The translations under genes and the position numbers were made by a program. Shown here one piece after another: positions 35,283 through 42,807 of a stretch of DNA of 64,000 bases (position 1 is its first letter; every line of letters starts with the position of its first letter). The stretch comes from CAIZGX01 sp044239865 (GTDB lineage: Bacteria; Bacteroidota; Bacteroidia; Flavobacteriales_D; Sanyastnellaceae), in NCBI GenBank assembly GCA_044239865.1, contig JBIIAO010000003.1:385819-449818 (forward strand). Direction: 5' to 3'. The notes below the pieces were generated by a model. It made no database searches and had not been told where the DNA came from. It saw nothing but the letters and a program-made list of their open reading frames with translations.

Positions 35283-35393
35283 CAACCAAATAATTGCACA
35301 GACAATAAAAACGACGATTATGACTAAATAATACCAGACATCTACGAACCAAGGAAAATACGCTTTGTAGAACTCTTTGAGTTTTGATTCCAT
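35280..35393 (-). CDS. Micro-ORF, 37-aa predicted single-pass membrane protein
   Basis: Found by reading the gene-poor stretch 35268-35598. It starts MESKLKEFYKAYFPWF, continues into a hydrophobic helix (VWYYLVIIVVFIVCAIIWL, residues 19-37) and stops with TAA. Its ATG overlaps the stop of a 24-aa micro-ORF upstream (TGATG). The amphipathic basic N-terminus followed by one membrane helix is typical of small inner-membrane peptides. No family recognised. Expression not shown, but such a long uncharged stretch is unlikely in random DNA. Confidence 0.5.
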   Translation of the reverse strand: MESKLKEFYKAYFPWFVDVWYYLVIIVVFIVCAIIWL

Positions 35394-35467
35394 CAATTAA
35401 ATACGAAAAGGTATACGCTAAGAACTGAGAGTGTAAGAAGAACCCATTTTTTAGTACGAATATCCAT
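35393..35467 (-). CDS. Micro-ORF, 24-aa predicted hydrophobic peptide
   Basis: MDIRTKKWVLLTLSVLSVYL followed by FVFN and TGA. A charged N-terminus then about 17 hydrophobic residues. The stop shares one base with the ATG of the 37-aa micro-ORF, suggesting coupled translation. No clear promoter or Shine-Dalgarno was seen. It lies 131 bases from the divergent lipoprotein gene at 35599. Could be chance; the tandem arrangement of two membrane-type peptides is the argument for it. Confidence 0.4.
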   Translation of the reverse strand: MDIRTKKWVLLTLSVLSVYLFVFN

Positions 35468-35585
35468 AGCTTTATGATTAAGTGTTTTCCAAAAGGAAGA
35501 TTTTCTTCGCTTCTTTTTACACGAGTTTGGAATGGTTTTCAATACTGAAGTGTTAATTGCGTGCGGAAATAAAGCTGTGAAGACT

Positions 35586-35593
35586 TAACTTTG
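35586..35593 (+). promoter_or_regulatory. -7 element TAACTTTG, 5 bases before the GTG start at 35599
   Basis: Perfect TAnnTTTG with a 5-base spacer, which supports the GTG as the true start. The rest of 35468-35585 shows no other recognisable element. Confidence 0.55.
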
Positions 35594-35598
35594 TTCTC

Positions 35599-36963
35599 GT
35601 GAGATTAGGATTACGCTATATTAGTTTTGTTTGTTCAGTGTTGGTTTTCGCTGTTCTAATTCTTGGGGGATGCACATCTTACAAGTCGCAACTTCGAGAT
35701 GCGCAAGAATATGAAGAGGCTCGGATGTATTCCAAAGCTCTCAGTTTGTATTCCGATTTACTAGTTCAGAAGGAAACCAAAGAGGCGCTTATTGGGAAGA
35801 AGCGGGTGGTTGAAGCCATTATACGTGAAAATTACGATGGCCCTATTCGAATGCTTTGTATGCAAGAGAAAATCTGGGAGGCCGATCAACTTTATTCGGA
35901 GCTTGCAGTTTTCGTTGATAAGAATAAAGCATTGGACATAAAAGAACCGTTTGGCTTGAAAGAATTTATTCTTCAATCGAAACAATCCTATTGTGAGTCG
36001 TTGTACAAGCAGGCTGAATCTGACGTGTTGGCATTTAACTATGATTCGGCGAAGGAGAAGTTAAATACTATTCGGAGTTTTTTTAGAAATTTTCCAAATC
36101 TAAAGTATCTTGAAAATCTGTGTGAGCTGTATCCGAATTATTACCTAGCGTCGAAGTCAATGGAAGAGGGGCGTTTAAGAGATGCCTTCAAAGCATTAAA
36201 GAAAATCGAAGCGTTAGACCCTTCATTTAAGGATTCTAAACAGCTGCTCGAGAACTGTTTGAAAATGGGAAGAATTACCCTTGCCTATGTTTCCGTTGAT
36301 AAAGCAAGTGTTAGCAACGATGTGGAAATGGAAATGGGGGCATTCGTTGTGCAGTCTCTTTTGGAAAATAAGGACCCGTTTTTAGTGATGCTAGATCGCG
36401 ATTATACCGCGAGATTATTAGAGGAACAGAAATTGGGAATGTCAGGTCTTTACGATGAAAAATCGTTGATTCAAGCTGGGAAGCTTATTGGAGCAAAGTA
36501 TATTTTATTAGGGGAAATAATAGAATACACAGCTGATCAGAAATTGAATGATTATGGTCTGAAAAAAGGTTTTTTAGGAAAGACTATTGGCGATTCTAAA
36601 GTGAAGTATCGTCAGTGGAACAAGAAGTTTTCGCTTCAAATAAAATATAGAATTAGCATGGTTGATGCTGAGACTGGAGAGACTCTATTTAACTCTGTTT
36701 ATCCGTTGAGTAAGGTGAGTGAAATTGAATGGGCTGAATACAGCGGAGATTATAAAATGGTTTATCCAGGAAATTGGAAATGGGAGTTAATGAAGACGGG
36801 AGAAGATTATGTTGACGTTTCTAAATACGCGGTGGTACAGAAATTATTTAGTCAAAAGCCGGTGGGGAATGAGTTGAATCAATTGCGCACGAACTCTTTA
36901 ATTGAGTTATCTAATGTGGTGAAAAGAGGGGTGGAAACAAAAATAATTGAGGTAACTCCCTAG
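35599..36963 (+). CDS. Lipoprotein with TPR-like repeats and CsgG-like domain
   Basis: 454 aa. Signal peptide with lipobox (LVFAVLILGGCTSYK). Residues about 30-215 are helical repeats (YEEARMYSKALSLYSDLLV; EGRLRDAFKALKKIEALDP) resembling TPRs. Residues about 225-330 resemble a CsgG/FlgO-type fold (VSNDVEMEMGAFVVQSLLEN, LDRDYTARLLEEQKL, LIGAKYILLGEIIEYT). An outer-membrane-associated assembly or secretion accessory role is inferred. Starts with GTG. The stop interlocks with that of coaE (CTAG). Confidence 0.7.
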   Translation: MRLGLRYISFVCSVLVFAVLILGGCTSYKSQLRDAQEYEEARMYSKALSLYSDLLVQKETKEALIGKKRVVEAIIRENYDGPIRMLCMQEKIWEADQLYSELAVFVDKNKALDIKEPFGLKEFILQSKQSYCESLYKQAESDVLAFNYDSAKEKLNTIRSFFRNFPNLKYLENLCELYPNYYLASKSMEEGRLRDAFKALKKIEALDPSFKDSKQLLENCLKMGRITLAYVSVDKASVSNDVEMEMGAFVVQSLLENKDPFLVMLDRDYTARLLEEQKLGMSGLYDEKSLIQAGKLIGAKYILLGEIIEYTADQKLNDYGLKKGFLGKTIGDSKVKYRQWNKKFSLQIKYRISMVDAETGETLFNSVYPLSKVSEIEWAEYSGDYKMVYPGNWKWELMKTGEDYVDVSKYAVVQKLFSQKPVGNELNQLRTNSLIELSNVVKRGVETKIIEVTP

Positions 36964-37568
36964 GAAGATAGTTGATTGTGAATTTTTAATATTTCCATCA
37001 AAACAGCATTCTCGTTGTTATTCTGAATTCTGAAAATTTTTGTGGCGGGGAAGGTTTCATTTGGTATCTGAAGATCATCGCGCTTTAAAAAATCTTCTTC
37101 CGTATATCCGCTTCGTTTCATGACACGGTTCATTCGTGTTTCTTTTTCCGCATAGACTTCAATTAGCCAATTGCAATTTTCTTGTTGAAAGGAATTTGCT
37201 AACGCCGATTCTCGAATAATGTATTTCGAATTTTGAGTGGCCTTCCACCGAATGAATTCGTTCTGAACAAAAGCGTGAATATGGGTTTCAAGGCGAAGCC
37301 TTTTTTCAGCATTCGAAAAAATAATGGCTGCGATTTCAGATTTCCAAGTGTCTTTCGAAAAGTCGATTTGAATTCCTTCCGCAGGACCTTTCAAAGAACC
37401 TTCGTAAGAACTTAAGATACTTTGAACTTCATTTTGAATAGATGGAATGAGGTATGCTTTCTTCGCTTCTTCGTCGGAATTAAATACGGGAATGCCAAGT
37501 GTTTCGAACGCCTTCGCAACGGTTGATTTTCCCGAACCGATATTTCCTGTTAATCCGACTACTTGCAT
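36960..37568 (-). CDS. coaE: Dephospho-CoA kinase
   Basis: 202 aa. Last step of coenzyme A synthesis, phosphorylating the ribose 3'-OH. The P-loop is GLTGNIGSGKSTVAKAF (residues 5-21), then the GIPVFNSDEEAK substrate Asp region and YAEKETRMNRVMKRSGYTEEDF lid/basic segment. Cytoplasmic. Divergent from rpe, whose -7 element lies 34 bases away. Confidence 0.94.
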   Translation of the reverse strand: MQVVGLTGNIGSGKSTVAKAFETLGIPVFNSDEEAKKAYLIPSIQNEVQSILSSYEGSLKGPAEGIQIDFSKDTWKSEIAAIIFSNAEKRLRLETHIHAFVQNEFIRWKATQNSKYIIRESALANSFQQENCNWLIEVYAEKETRMNRVMKRSGYTEEDFLKRDDLQIPNETFPATKIFRIQNNNENAVLMEILKIHNQLSS

Positions 37569-37601
37569 AGAAAAAATAATTCAAGCTAACAAAACGAAAT
37601 G

Positions 37602-37609
37602 TATCTTTG
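37602..37609 (+). promoter_or_regulatory. -7 element TATCTTTG, 4 bases before the rpe ATG
   Basis: Perfect consensus, spacer CCGC, ATG 37614. The in-frame ATG at 37599 lies upstream of and inside this element, so it cannot be in the mRNA. Confidence 0.65.
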
Positions 37610-37613
37610 CCGC

Positions 37614-38285
37614 ATGTCAAAAGTAAACGAAGTTCTTATTGCACCGTCGGTTTTATCAGCTGATTTTGCAAATCTTCAGCGCGATATAGAGATGATCAAT
37701 GATTCGGCTGCGGATTGGTTTCATGTAGATGTAATGGACGGAATGTTTGTTCCGAATATTTCTTTCGGAATGCCTGTAATTAAGGCCCTAAAGAATCACG
37801 CTACGAAACCCTTGGATGTTCACTTGATGATTGCACAACCGGAGAGATATATTTCAGATTTCAAGGCTGTGGGTGCAGATATATTAACTGTTCATGCAGA
37901 GGCGTGCACGCATTTGCACAGAACAATCCAAGCCATTAAAGCAGAAGGGATGAAGGCAGGCGTTGCCCTAAATCCACATACCCCGCTTAGCGCAATCGAG
38001 GAGGTTTTAGAAGACGTTGATTTAATTTTAATCATGTCCGTTAACCCAGGGTTTGGAGGGCAGCAGTTTATAGAAAATACATATTCGAAATTGGAAAGAC
38101 TGAAGGCGATGTTGGCCAAGGTGAAAAACAATCCTGCTGTTGAAGTAGATGGCGGTGTGAACGCCACAAACGCACCAAAGCTAAAAGCTGCAGGAGCAAC
38201 GGCGTTGGTCGCTGGAAACTTTGTATTTTCAAGTTCTAACCCAACAACAACAATTCAAGAATTAAAAATGTCTGTCAATGGCTAA
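37614..38285 (+). CDS. rpe: Ribulose-phosphate 3-epimerase
   Basis: 223 aa TIM barrel of the pentose phosphate pathway, interconverting ribulose-5-P and xylulose-5-P. Motifs: LIAPSVLSADFANLQRD, WFHVDVMDGMFVPNISFG (metal-binding His and catalytic Asp), LDVHLMI, MSVNPGFGGQQFI and the second catalytic Asp in AVEVDGGVN. The last 8 bases overlap the following gene. Predicted leaderless. Confidence 0.96.
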   Translation: MSKVNEVLIAPSVLSADFANLQRDIEMINDSAADWFHVDVMDGMFVPNISFGMPVIKALKNHATKPLDVHLMIAQPERYISDFKAVGADILTVHAEACTHLHRTIQAIKAEGMKAGVALNPHTPLSAIEEVLEDVDLILIMSVNPGFGGQQFIENTYSKLERLKAMLAKVKNNPAVEVDGGVNATNAPKLKAAGATALVAGNFVFSSSNPTTTIQELKMSVNG

Positions 38286-38862
38286 GAAAAATAGTGGAGT
38301 GAATTTGTTCAAGTTCCGTGTGATCATGGACACTGAACAGGATGTATTTCGTGATATTGAAATTGAAACAGAATCGAATTTTGATTCTTTGCATAAAGCC
38401 GTGCTTGACGCTTTTGATTTTGAACAAGGAGAAATGGCGAGCTTTTATTTGAGTGATGAAGAGTGGAGCAAAGGATTGGAAATTTCATTAATGGATATGG
38501 GCGGAGTAGATGAGGACTCTCTTTCCATGTCAACGACCATTCTTTCAGATATGGTGATGAAACCGGGCGATAAAATTTTATATGTGTATGATTTTATGCG
38601 CATGTGGATTTTCTATATTGAATTGGTGGAAGTGAAAAAGGACAAGCCGAGCACTATTTATCCACGAGTTGCACTTGCTTTTGGTGATGCGCCTTCACAG
38701 GATAGTAAGGAGTTTCAAGACATGTTCGAGTCTGATATTGTTGGCGGTGCTGCAGTTGCAGGAGCAGAATTGGAAGAAGATGACGAGGATGAATTTGACG
38801 AAGAAGATTCGATATTTGATGAGGACGAATTCGACGGGTCTTTTACCTATGACAATGAATAA
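38278..38862 (+). CDS. Plasmid pRiA4b ORF-3-like (IS1096 TnpR-like) family protein
   Basis: 194 aa cytoplasmic protein. The core FKFRVIMDTEQDVFRDIEIE, SFDSLHKAV-type helix, LSDMVMKPGDKILYVYDF and MWIFYIELVEV matches the pRiA4b ORF-3 family, named from mobile DNA but widespread as a chromosomal gene in Bacteroidota. The last 45 residues are extremely acidic (Asp/Glu-rich, LEEDDEDEFDEEDS). Function unknown. Translationally coupled to rpe (8-base overlap) and to the DUF1573 gene; no transposon features are present. Confidence 0.8.
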   Translation: MAKKNSGVNLFKFRVIMDTEQDVFRDIEIETESNFDSLHKAVLDAFDFEQGEMASFYLSDEEWSKGLEISLMDMGGVDEDSLSMSTTILSDMVMKPGDKILYVYDFMRMWIFYIELVEVKKDKPSTIYPRVALAFGDAPSQDSKEFQDMFESDIVGGAAVAGAELEEDDEDEFDEEDSIFDEDEFDGSFTYDNE

Positions 38863-39340
38863 ATATTTAGTGTTCGCTTTTTTTCTTGCATTTGCTTCTT
38901 GTGAAAATAAGGAGCGAAAGGTGACTTCGGATTTATTGAATTTTCCTTCTGCAGAGAATGGAGAAGTGCACGGCGATTTGCCTGAGATTGCATTTGAACA
39001 AGCTGAATTTAATTTTGGAAAAGTTGCGGTAGGGGAAAAGATTGTTCATTCCTATTCATTTGTAAATAAAGGCAAGGCAGATCTTCAAATAGCTCAAGTA
39101 ACACCAAGTTGCGGCTGCACAACCTTAAAGGATTGGCCGAAAGAACCCATAGCACCGGGAAAATCTGGAGTAATTACGGTTGAATTTAACAGCGCTGGAT
39201 TTTCTGGAAATATTGAAAAGACCATTCAAGTTGCTACGAATGGTATACCCCGTGATTTTTATTTGAAACTGAAAGGAGAGGTGTCAGGACAAGCTTTGGA
39301 TGCAGCAAGACCGGGAGTAGAGATGGATCGGGTGAAGTAG
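38849..39340 (+). CDS. DUF1573 domain lipoprotein
   Basis: 163 aa. MTMNKYLVFAFFLAFASCENK is a lipoprotein signal with the lipobox FASC; the alternative ATG at 38855 removes two residues. The DUF1573 domain (FEQAEFNFGKVAVGEKIVH, then YSFVNKGKADLQIAQVTPSC, GCTTLKDWPKEPIAPGKSG) has an immunoglobulin-like ASPM-SPD-2-Hydin fold with the typical SCGCT motif. Envelope protein of unknown role. It overlaps the preceding gene by 14 bases. Confidence 0.87.
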   Translation: MTMNKYLVFAFFLAFASCENKERKVTSDLLNFPSAENGEVHGDLPEIAFEQAEFNFGKVAVGEKIVHSYSFVNKGKADLQIAQVTPSCGCTTLKDWPKEPIAPGKSGVITVEFNSAGFSGNIEKTIQVATNGIPRDFYLKLKGEVSGQALDAARPGVEMDRVK

Positions 39341-39364
39341 TTTATTTCAGCGACAATAATTGAG

Positions 39365-39372
39365 TACATTTG
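39365..39372 (+). promoter_or_regulatory. -7 element TACATTTG upstream of yajC
   Basis: Perfect TAnnTTTG, 21 bases before the ATG at 39394; it overlaps the alternative TTG start at 39370 and so excludes it. Confidence 0.55.
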
Positions 39373-39393
39373 CAACCTAAAATAGAAAACAAA

Positions 39394-39699
39394 ATGATTT
39401 TATTACAAGCACCACAAGGAGAGCAAAGTATGATGCCCATGTTATTAATGATGGGTGGAATGTTTGTTATTATGTATTTCTTCATGATTCGCCCACAAAT
39501 GAAAAAGGCGAAAGAAGCTAAGAAATTTCAAGATGGAATTAGCGTAGGTGACAAGATTGTTACCGTAGGTGGAATTCACGGAAAAGTTGTTGAGGTTGAC
39601 GAGACGGCAGTAGTAATTGGTTTGGACCAAGGTCGCATGCGTATTGAGAAAGCTGCTTTAAGTGCAGACAGAACAGTAAGCGAAGGTCAACAGAAATAA
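39394..39699 (+). CDS. yajC: Preprotein translocase accessory subunit YajC
   Basis: 101 aa inner-membrane protein associated with SecDF. One membrane helix at about residues 13-32 (MLLMMGGMFVIMYFFMI), then the family motif RPQMKKAKEAKKFQDGISVGDKI broken by a turn and VTVGGIHGKVVEVDE. Start chosen after the -7 element. Confidence 0.95.
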   Translation: MILLQAPQGEQSMMPMLLMMGGMFVIMYFFMIRPQMKKAKEAKKFQDGISVGDKIVTVGGIHGKVVEVDETAVVIGLDQGRMRIEKAALSADRTVSEGQQK

Positions 39700-39715
39700 G
39701 AATTATTGAAGCATT

Positions 39716-39742
39716 AAAAAGGCCGCATGCGCGGCCTTTTTT
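39716..39742. terminator. Bidirectional terminator between yajC and the DEAD-box helicase gene
   Basis: GGCCGC/GCGGCC stem (39721-39726 with 39731-39736), ATGC loop, extended by A/T runs on both sides so that a T run follows on either strand. Confidence 0.9.
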
Positions 39743-39759
39743 GTTGTCTTATCTAAAAG

Positions 39760-41673
39760 TTAGTACTTCTTTTTCTTAGCACCACCTTCTTTGAATTTCC
39801 ATCCACCAGCACGTCCGCTAGAGCTTCCAGCTGAACTACCCGCTGAGCTTCCTGCTGAACTTCTTTCTCCGCTAGAACGTCTTTCTCCACCTGCAGAACT
39901 GCGCTCTGAAGTGCTTCTATCCGATCCGCCTGTGCGAGGTCCGCGATCACGGTTGTATCCGCCACCCGAACTTCTTTCGCCACCGCCTGAGCTTCTTTCA
40001 CTACTGCCACGGTTTTCATATCCGCCGCTGTAGCTCTTGTTGCCACGCATGCGAACACGTCCGATACCCGCTTCTTGATTTCCACGCGATTCAACACGAA
40101 TAGAGCGTCCGCGGTATTTAACACCAGCATTGAATACTTCCAATACTTTGTCGTAAGATGCAGTGCGCACCTCAAACAAAGAGAATGTGTCTTTCAAGTC
40201 AGACCATGGAATCTCTTGCTCACTTACTCCGGTTGCTTCAGCAATGTAAGTCTTCAGTGTGTTGAAAGTGAATTGATCTTTCTTTCCAACGTTGATATAC
40301 ATCTTCACAACACCAGGTGTTGCTCCGCGAGCATCGCCACGAGAGGCATCGACATTCAAGTCTGGTGCGTTCTTGTAATACTCTAAGAAACGGTTGAATT
40401 CAGTAGAAATGAAATGCTGAATCACGTCCTCTTTTGTAAAACTTTCAAAAGATTCGTAAACCGCTGGTAAATATTTTCCAATACTACCTTGATTCACTTC
40501 AGTTTCTTTCACACGATTAACCAAGTGAAGCAATTGCTTCTCACAAACATCTGCAGGCGTAGGAAGTGTTCCCTTTGTAAATGTTGTTTGAATAATTTTC
40601 TCCAATTGCTTAATTCTGAAGTTTTCCTTCATGTTAATTAAAACAATGCTAATTCCCTTCTTTCCCGCACGAGCCGTACGTCCACTTCTGTGTGTGTAGT
40701 TCTCGATTTCGTCAGGAAGGTTGTATTGAATAACGTGTGTAACGTCGTTTACATCAATTCCACGAGCAGCAACGTCTGTTGCTACAAGCATTTGAAGTGT
40801 ACGGTTACGGTAACGCTTCATTACATTGTCACGTTGTGCTTGAGACAAGTCACCGTGAATTGAATCTGCATTATAACCATCCTTGATCAAAGCTTCAGAA
40901 ACAGATTGTGTTTCAGCTTTGGTTCTACAAAATACAATAGCGAAAATATCAGGATTAAAATCGGCAAGTCTTTTCAATGCCAAGTACTTGTCGCGTTGGT
41001 GAGTCACATAATAAACGTGTTCAATGTTCTCATTACCTGAGTTTTTACTTCCAACAGTAATTTCAACAGGGTTGGTCATGTAGTTGCGAGCAATGCGCGA
41101 AACTTCAGCAGGCATAGTAGCCGAGAACAACCACGTGTGCTTAGTCTCTGGAGTTTCAGATAAAATTGCATCTAAATCTTCTTTAAATCCCATGTGAAGC
41201 ATTTCATCTGCTTCATCTAGAACTACAAAGTCAACAGCACTTAAATCAATAACTCCACGCTCAATTAAGTCTAAGGTTCTTCCAGGAGTACCTACTAAGA
41301 TTTGAGCGCCGCGTTTGATTTCGCGAATTTGAGTTTCAATGCTTGCTCCACCGTATACAGGAACTACGTTCGCTCCGGTAGTGTGTGCAGAATAGCGTTG
41401 AATGTCTTTCGCAATTTGAACACACAACTCGCGAGTTGGTGCTAGAATGAAAGCTTGCGTTTTTTTGTTTTGAAAGTCAAGAAGCTCTAACAATGGAAGT
41501 CCGAACGCTGCGGTCTTTCCTGTTCCCGTTTGTGCTAGTGCAACAACGTCTGTTGTGCCTGTAAGCATGTGCGGAATAGCTTGTTCTTGAATTGGTGTTG
41601 GGGTCTCAAACCCCATTTCAGCGATAGCTGAAACTGTGGTCTTCGATAGACCAAGTTCTTGAAATGTTGTCAT
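39760..41673 (-). CDS. DEAD-box ATP-dependent RNA helicase with DbpA-like RNA-binding domain
   Basis: 637 aa. RecA domain 1: AQTGTGKTAAFGLP, LAPTRELCVQ, VLDEADEMLHMGF and FSATMP. Domain 2: IVFCRTKAETQSVSEAL, HGDLSQAQRDNVM, ATDVAARGIDV and HRSGRTARAGKKG. Residues about 465-545 form a DbpA/CsdA-type RNA-binding domain (VKMYINVGKKDQFT, RGRSIRVESRGN). The tail (about 550-637) is a low-complexity Gly/Ser/Arg region with repeated ERSSGGG and SAGSSAG units. Expected in ribosome assembly or mRNA decay, especially in the cold. It has a leader of about 115 bases. Confidence 0.94.
   Translation of the reverse strand: MTTFQELGLSKTTVSAIAEMGFETPTPIQEQAIPHMLTGTTDVVALAQTGTGKTAAFGLPLLELLDFQNKKTQAFILAPTRELCVQIAKDIQRYSAHTTGANVVPVYGGASIETQIREIKRGAQILVGTPGRTLDLIERGVIDLSAVDFVVLDEADEMLHMGFKEDLDAILSETPETKHTWLFSATMPAEVSRIARNYMTNPVEITVGSKNSGNENIEHVYYVTHQRDKYLALKRLADFNPDIFAIVFCRTKAETQSVSEALIKDGYNADSIHGDLSQAQRDNVMKRYRNRTLQMLVATDVAARGIDVNDVTHVIQYNLPDEIENYTHRSGRTARAGKKGISIVLINMKENFRIKQLEKIIQTTFTKGTLPTPADVCEKQLLHLVNRVKETEVNQGSIGKYLPAVYESFESFTKEDVIQHFISTEFNRFLEYYKNAPDLNVDASRGDARGATPGVVKMYINVGKKDQFTFNTLKTYIAEATGVSEQEIPWSDLKDTFSLFEVRTASYDKVLEVFNAGVKYRGRSIRVESRGNQEAGIGRVRMRGNKSYSGGYENRGSSERSSGGGERSSGGGYNRDRGPRTGGSDRSTSERSSAGGERRSSGERSSAGSSAGSSAGSSSGRAGGWKFKEGGAKKKKY
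39791..40020 (-). repeat. Degenerate tandem repeats encoding the helicase Gly/Ser/Arg tail
   Basis: Short imperfect repeats based on codons for Ser-Ala-Gly-Ser and Glu-Arg-Ser-Ser-Gly-Gly. The + strand gives a Pro/Ala/Leu-rich open frame here that is a by-product of the repeat. Confidence 0.7.
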
Positions 41674-41790
41674 ATATTTTATTTAGTCGCCCGATGTCGG
41701 ATTGAATTCGACGACCGTATTCCCTGAGCTAAATTCTGTTTACGCCAACAGAAAAAGGAAATGTGATAGTTAAACCCGCCCCTTAAAGGC
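41674..41790 (-). promoter_or_regulatory. Long structured 5' leader of the DEAD-box helicase mRNA
   Basis: Between the predicted start site (about 41789) and the ATG are two hairpins: CCGCC/GGCGG (41776-41780 with 41788-41792) at the extreme 5' end, and a 7-bp stem (41734-41740 with 41747-41753) with a 6-base loop. No riboswitch class recognised. Long leaders controlling cold-induced helicase genes are known in other bacteria; autoregulation here is inferred. Confidence 0.5.
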
Positions 41791-41794
41791 GGCG

Positions 41795-41802
41795 CAAAGA
41801 TA
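41795..41802 (-). promoter_or_regulatory. -7 element TATCTTTG of the DEAD-box helicase
   Basis: Perfect consensus on the minus strand, 121 bases before the ATG. No TTG at standard spacing. Confidence 0.6.
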
Positions 41803-41829
41803 CTACATTTATTAACAATTGTGAATAAA

Positions 41830-41864
41830 ATAATTAAGCCCCTGAATTTCAGAGGCTTAATTGT
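41830..41864 (-). terminator. Terminator-like hairpin after the Mks-like operon
   Basis: A 9-bp stem AATTAAGCC/GGCTTAATT (41832-41840 with 41854-41862) with further inner pairing. The T run is weak. It lies between the last operon gene and the helicase promoter. Confidence 0.6.
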
Positions 41865-41877
41865 GAATAAGAGTTCT

Positions 41878-42318
41878 TTATTTTGCTTTTAATCCTAGTT
41901 TTAGAATAGCGACACCGAAGGAACAATCCATTTTTTCCATTTCAGCCAATACCTCTTTCATGCTTTTTTCTTCATCAAAGGTATATGCGTTATCGTATTT
42001 CTTCTCAAGACCATTTAGGCAAGTCATGAATTCACCCTGCTCACTTTCCATCTCCTGCATAACTTCCATATTGGGAAGTAATGCCATCATTTGTTCAGGT
42101 TCCAACGCAGACATTTTTTCTTCAATTGCCTTGTCAGGATTTTCTGCTTGTGCTGATTCAGTTAGGATTTTAACGAATTCCGGAGTCAACCTGTTTTCTA
42201 GAGACTTTGTGCAACCGCAAAGGTCAGCAGCAACTTCCTTTTCCTTACCCATGCTACAGCCGGAAGCAATTAGAACTACAGCCATACAAAGTATGGACAT
42301 TGAAGATTTGATTTTCAT
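41878..42318 (-). CDS. Four-cysteine lipoprotein, paralogue of the next gene; end of the Mks-like operon
   Basis: 146 aa. Lipobox in VVLIASGCSMG makes it an envelope lipoprotein. The mature part holds Cys-x-Cys (LCGCTKSLENRLTPEFVKI), then EFMTCLNGLEKKYDN and MEKMDCSFGVAILKLG. The same Cys-x-Cys, Cys, Cys spacing and the PEF and KYDN blocks occur in the 152-aa protein encoded 30 bases upstream, so the two arose by duplication. No family recognised. Possibly disulfide-linked or metal/haem-binding; not proven. Confidence 0.75.
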   Translation of the reverse strand: MKIKSSMSILCMAVVLIASGCSMGKEKEVAADLCGCTKSLENRLTPEFVKILTESAQAENPDKAIEEKMSALEPEQMMALLPNMEVMQEMESEQGEFMTCLNGLEKKYDNAYTFDEEKSMKEVLAEMEKMDCSFGVAILKLGLKAK

Positions 42319-42348
42319 ATTATTTGTTGTTTTGATTTAGTTTAATTT

Positions 42349-42807
42349 TTATTCGCCTTCGGTAACCTCGGCTTCTTCAACTTCTGCTCCGAACATAAAT
42401 AAGGCCGCTGCAAAGTCACATTCAATCTCATACAATTCAACCATAATCGAATTGTACATTTCAGGCGTGTCTAATTCAGTGTTGTCGTATTTCATTTCCA
42501 TTTTTGAAATGCAACGCAAGAACTGTCCGTTGTCGTCGCCCATGCTCTGCATCCACTCCATGTCTTTCGCGGCTTTATCTGGATTGTTCGTAATGAAAGT
42601 AAGAAGGGCAGTGTTGAATTCGTCTTCTGTTTCAGCAATTAATTTGAAGCCTATAATTTCACGAAATTCTGGGCTGACGTTATTTTTGATAATGTTAGAG
42701 CATTCACAGATGTCAATCGCAGCGCGACGTTCAAGTGATTGAGCATTTAGGTTGCTGTTGAATAAGCAAGTAATTGCTAGGGCAAGTGTAAAGATTAGTT
42801 TTTTCAT
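42349..42807 (-). CDS. Exported four-cysteine protein coupled to mksE
   Basis: 152 aa. Signal peptide MKKLIFTLALAITCLFNSNL with cleavage near NAQS; no lipobox Cys. The mature domain has ICECSNIIKNNVSPEFREII, FLRCISKMEMKYDN and YEIECDFAAALFMFG, matching its paralogue downstream, plus an acidic C-terminus. Its ATG overlaps the mksE stop as ATGA, so it is translated from the same message as a cytoplasmic DNA-loading complex, although it is itself exported. Function unknown. Confidence 0.75.
   Translation of the reverse strand: MKKLIFTLALAITCLFNSNLNAQSLERRAAIDICECSNIIKNNVSPEFREIIGFKLIAETEDEFNTALLTFITNNPDKAAKDMEWMQSMGDDNGQFLRCISKMEMKYDNTELDTPEMYNSIMVELYEIECDFAAALFMFGAEVEEAEVTEGE

Noticed and set aside
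38669..38848. Longer N-terminus of the DUF1573 protein
   Set aside because: It lies wholly inside the preceding gene in another frame, and the lipoprotein signal starts at 38849.
38278..38862. Transposon remnant suggested by the IS1096 TnpR family name
   Set aside because: No transposase, inverted repeats or target duplication nearby; the family is chromosomal in Bacteroidota.
39791..40033. Plus-strand open frame rich in Pro-Ala-Glu-Leu repeats
   Set aside because: It is the antisense image of the Ser/Gly/Arg repeats of the helicase tail.
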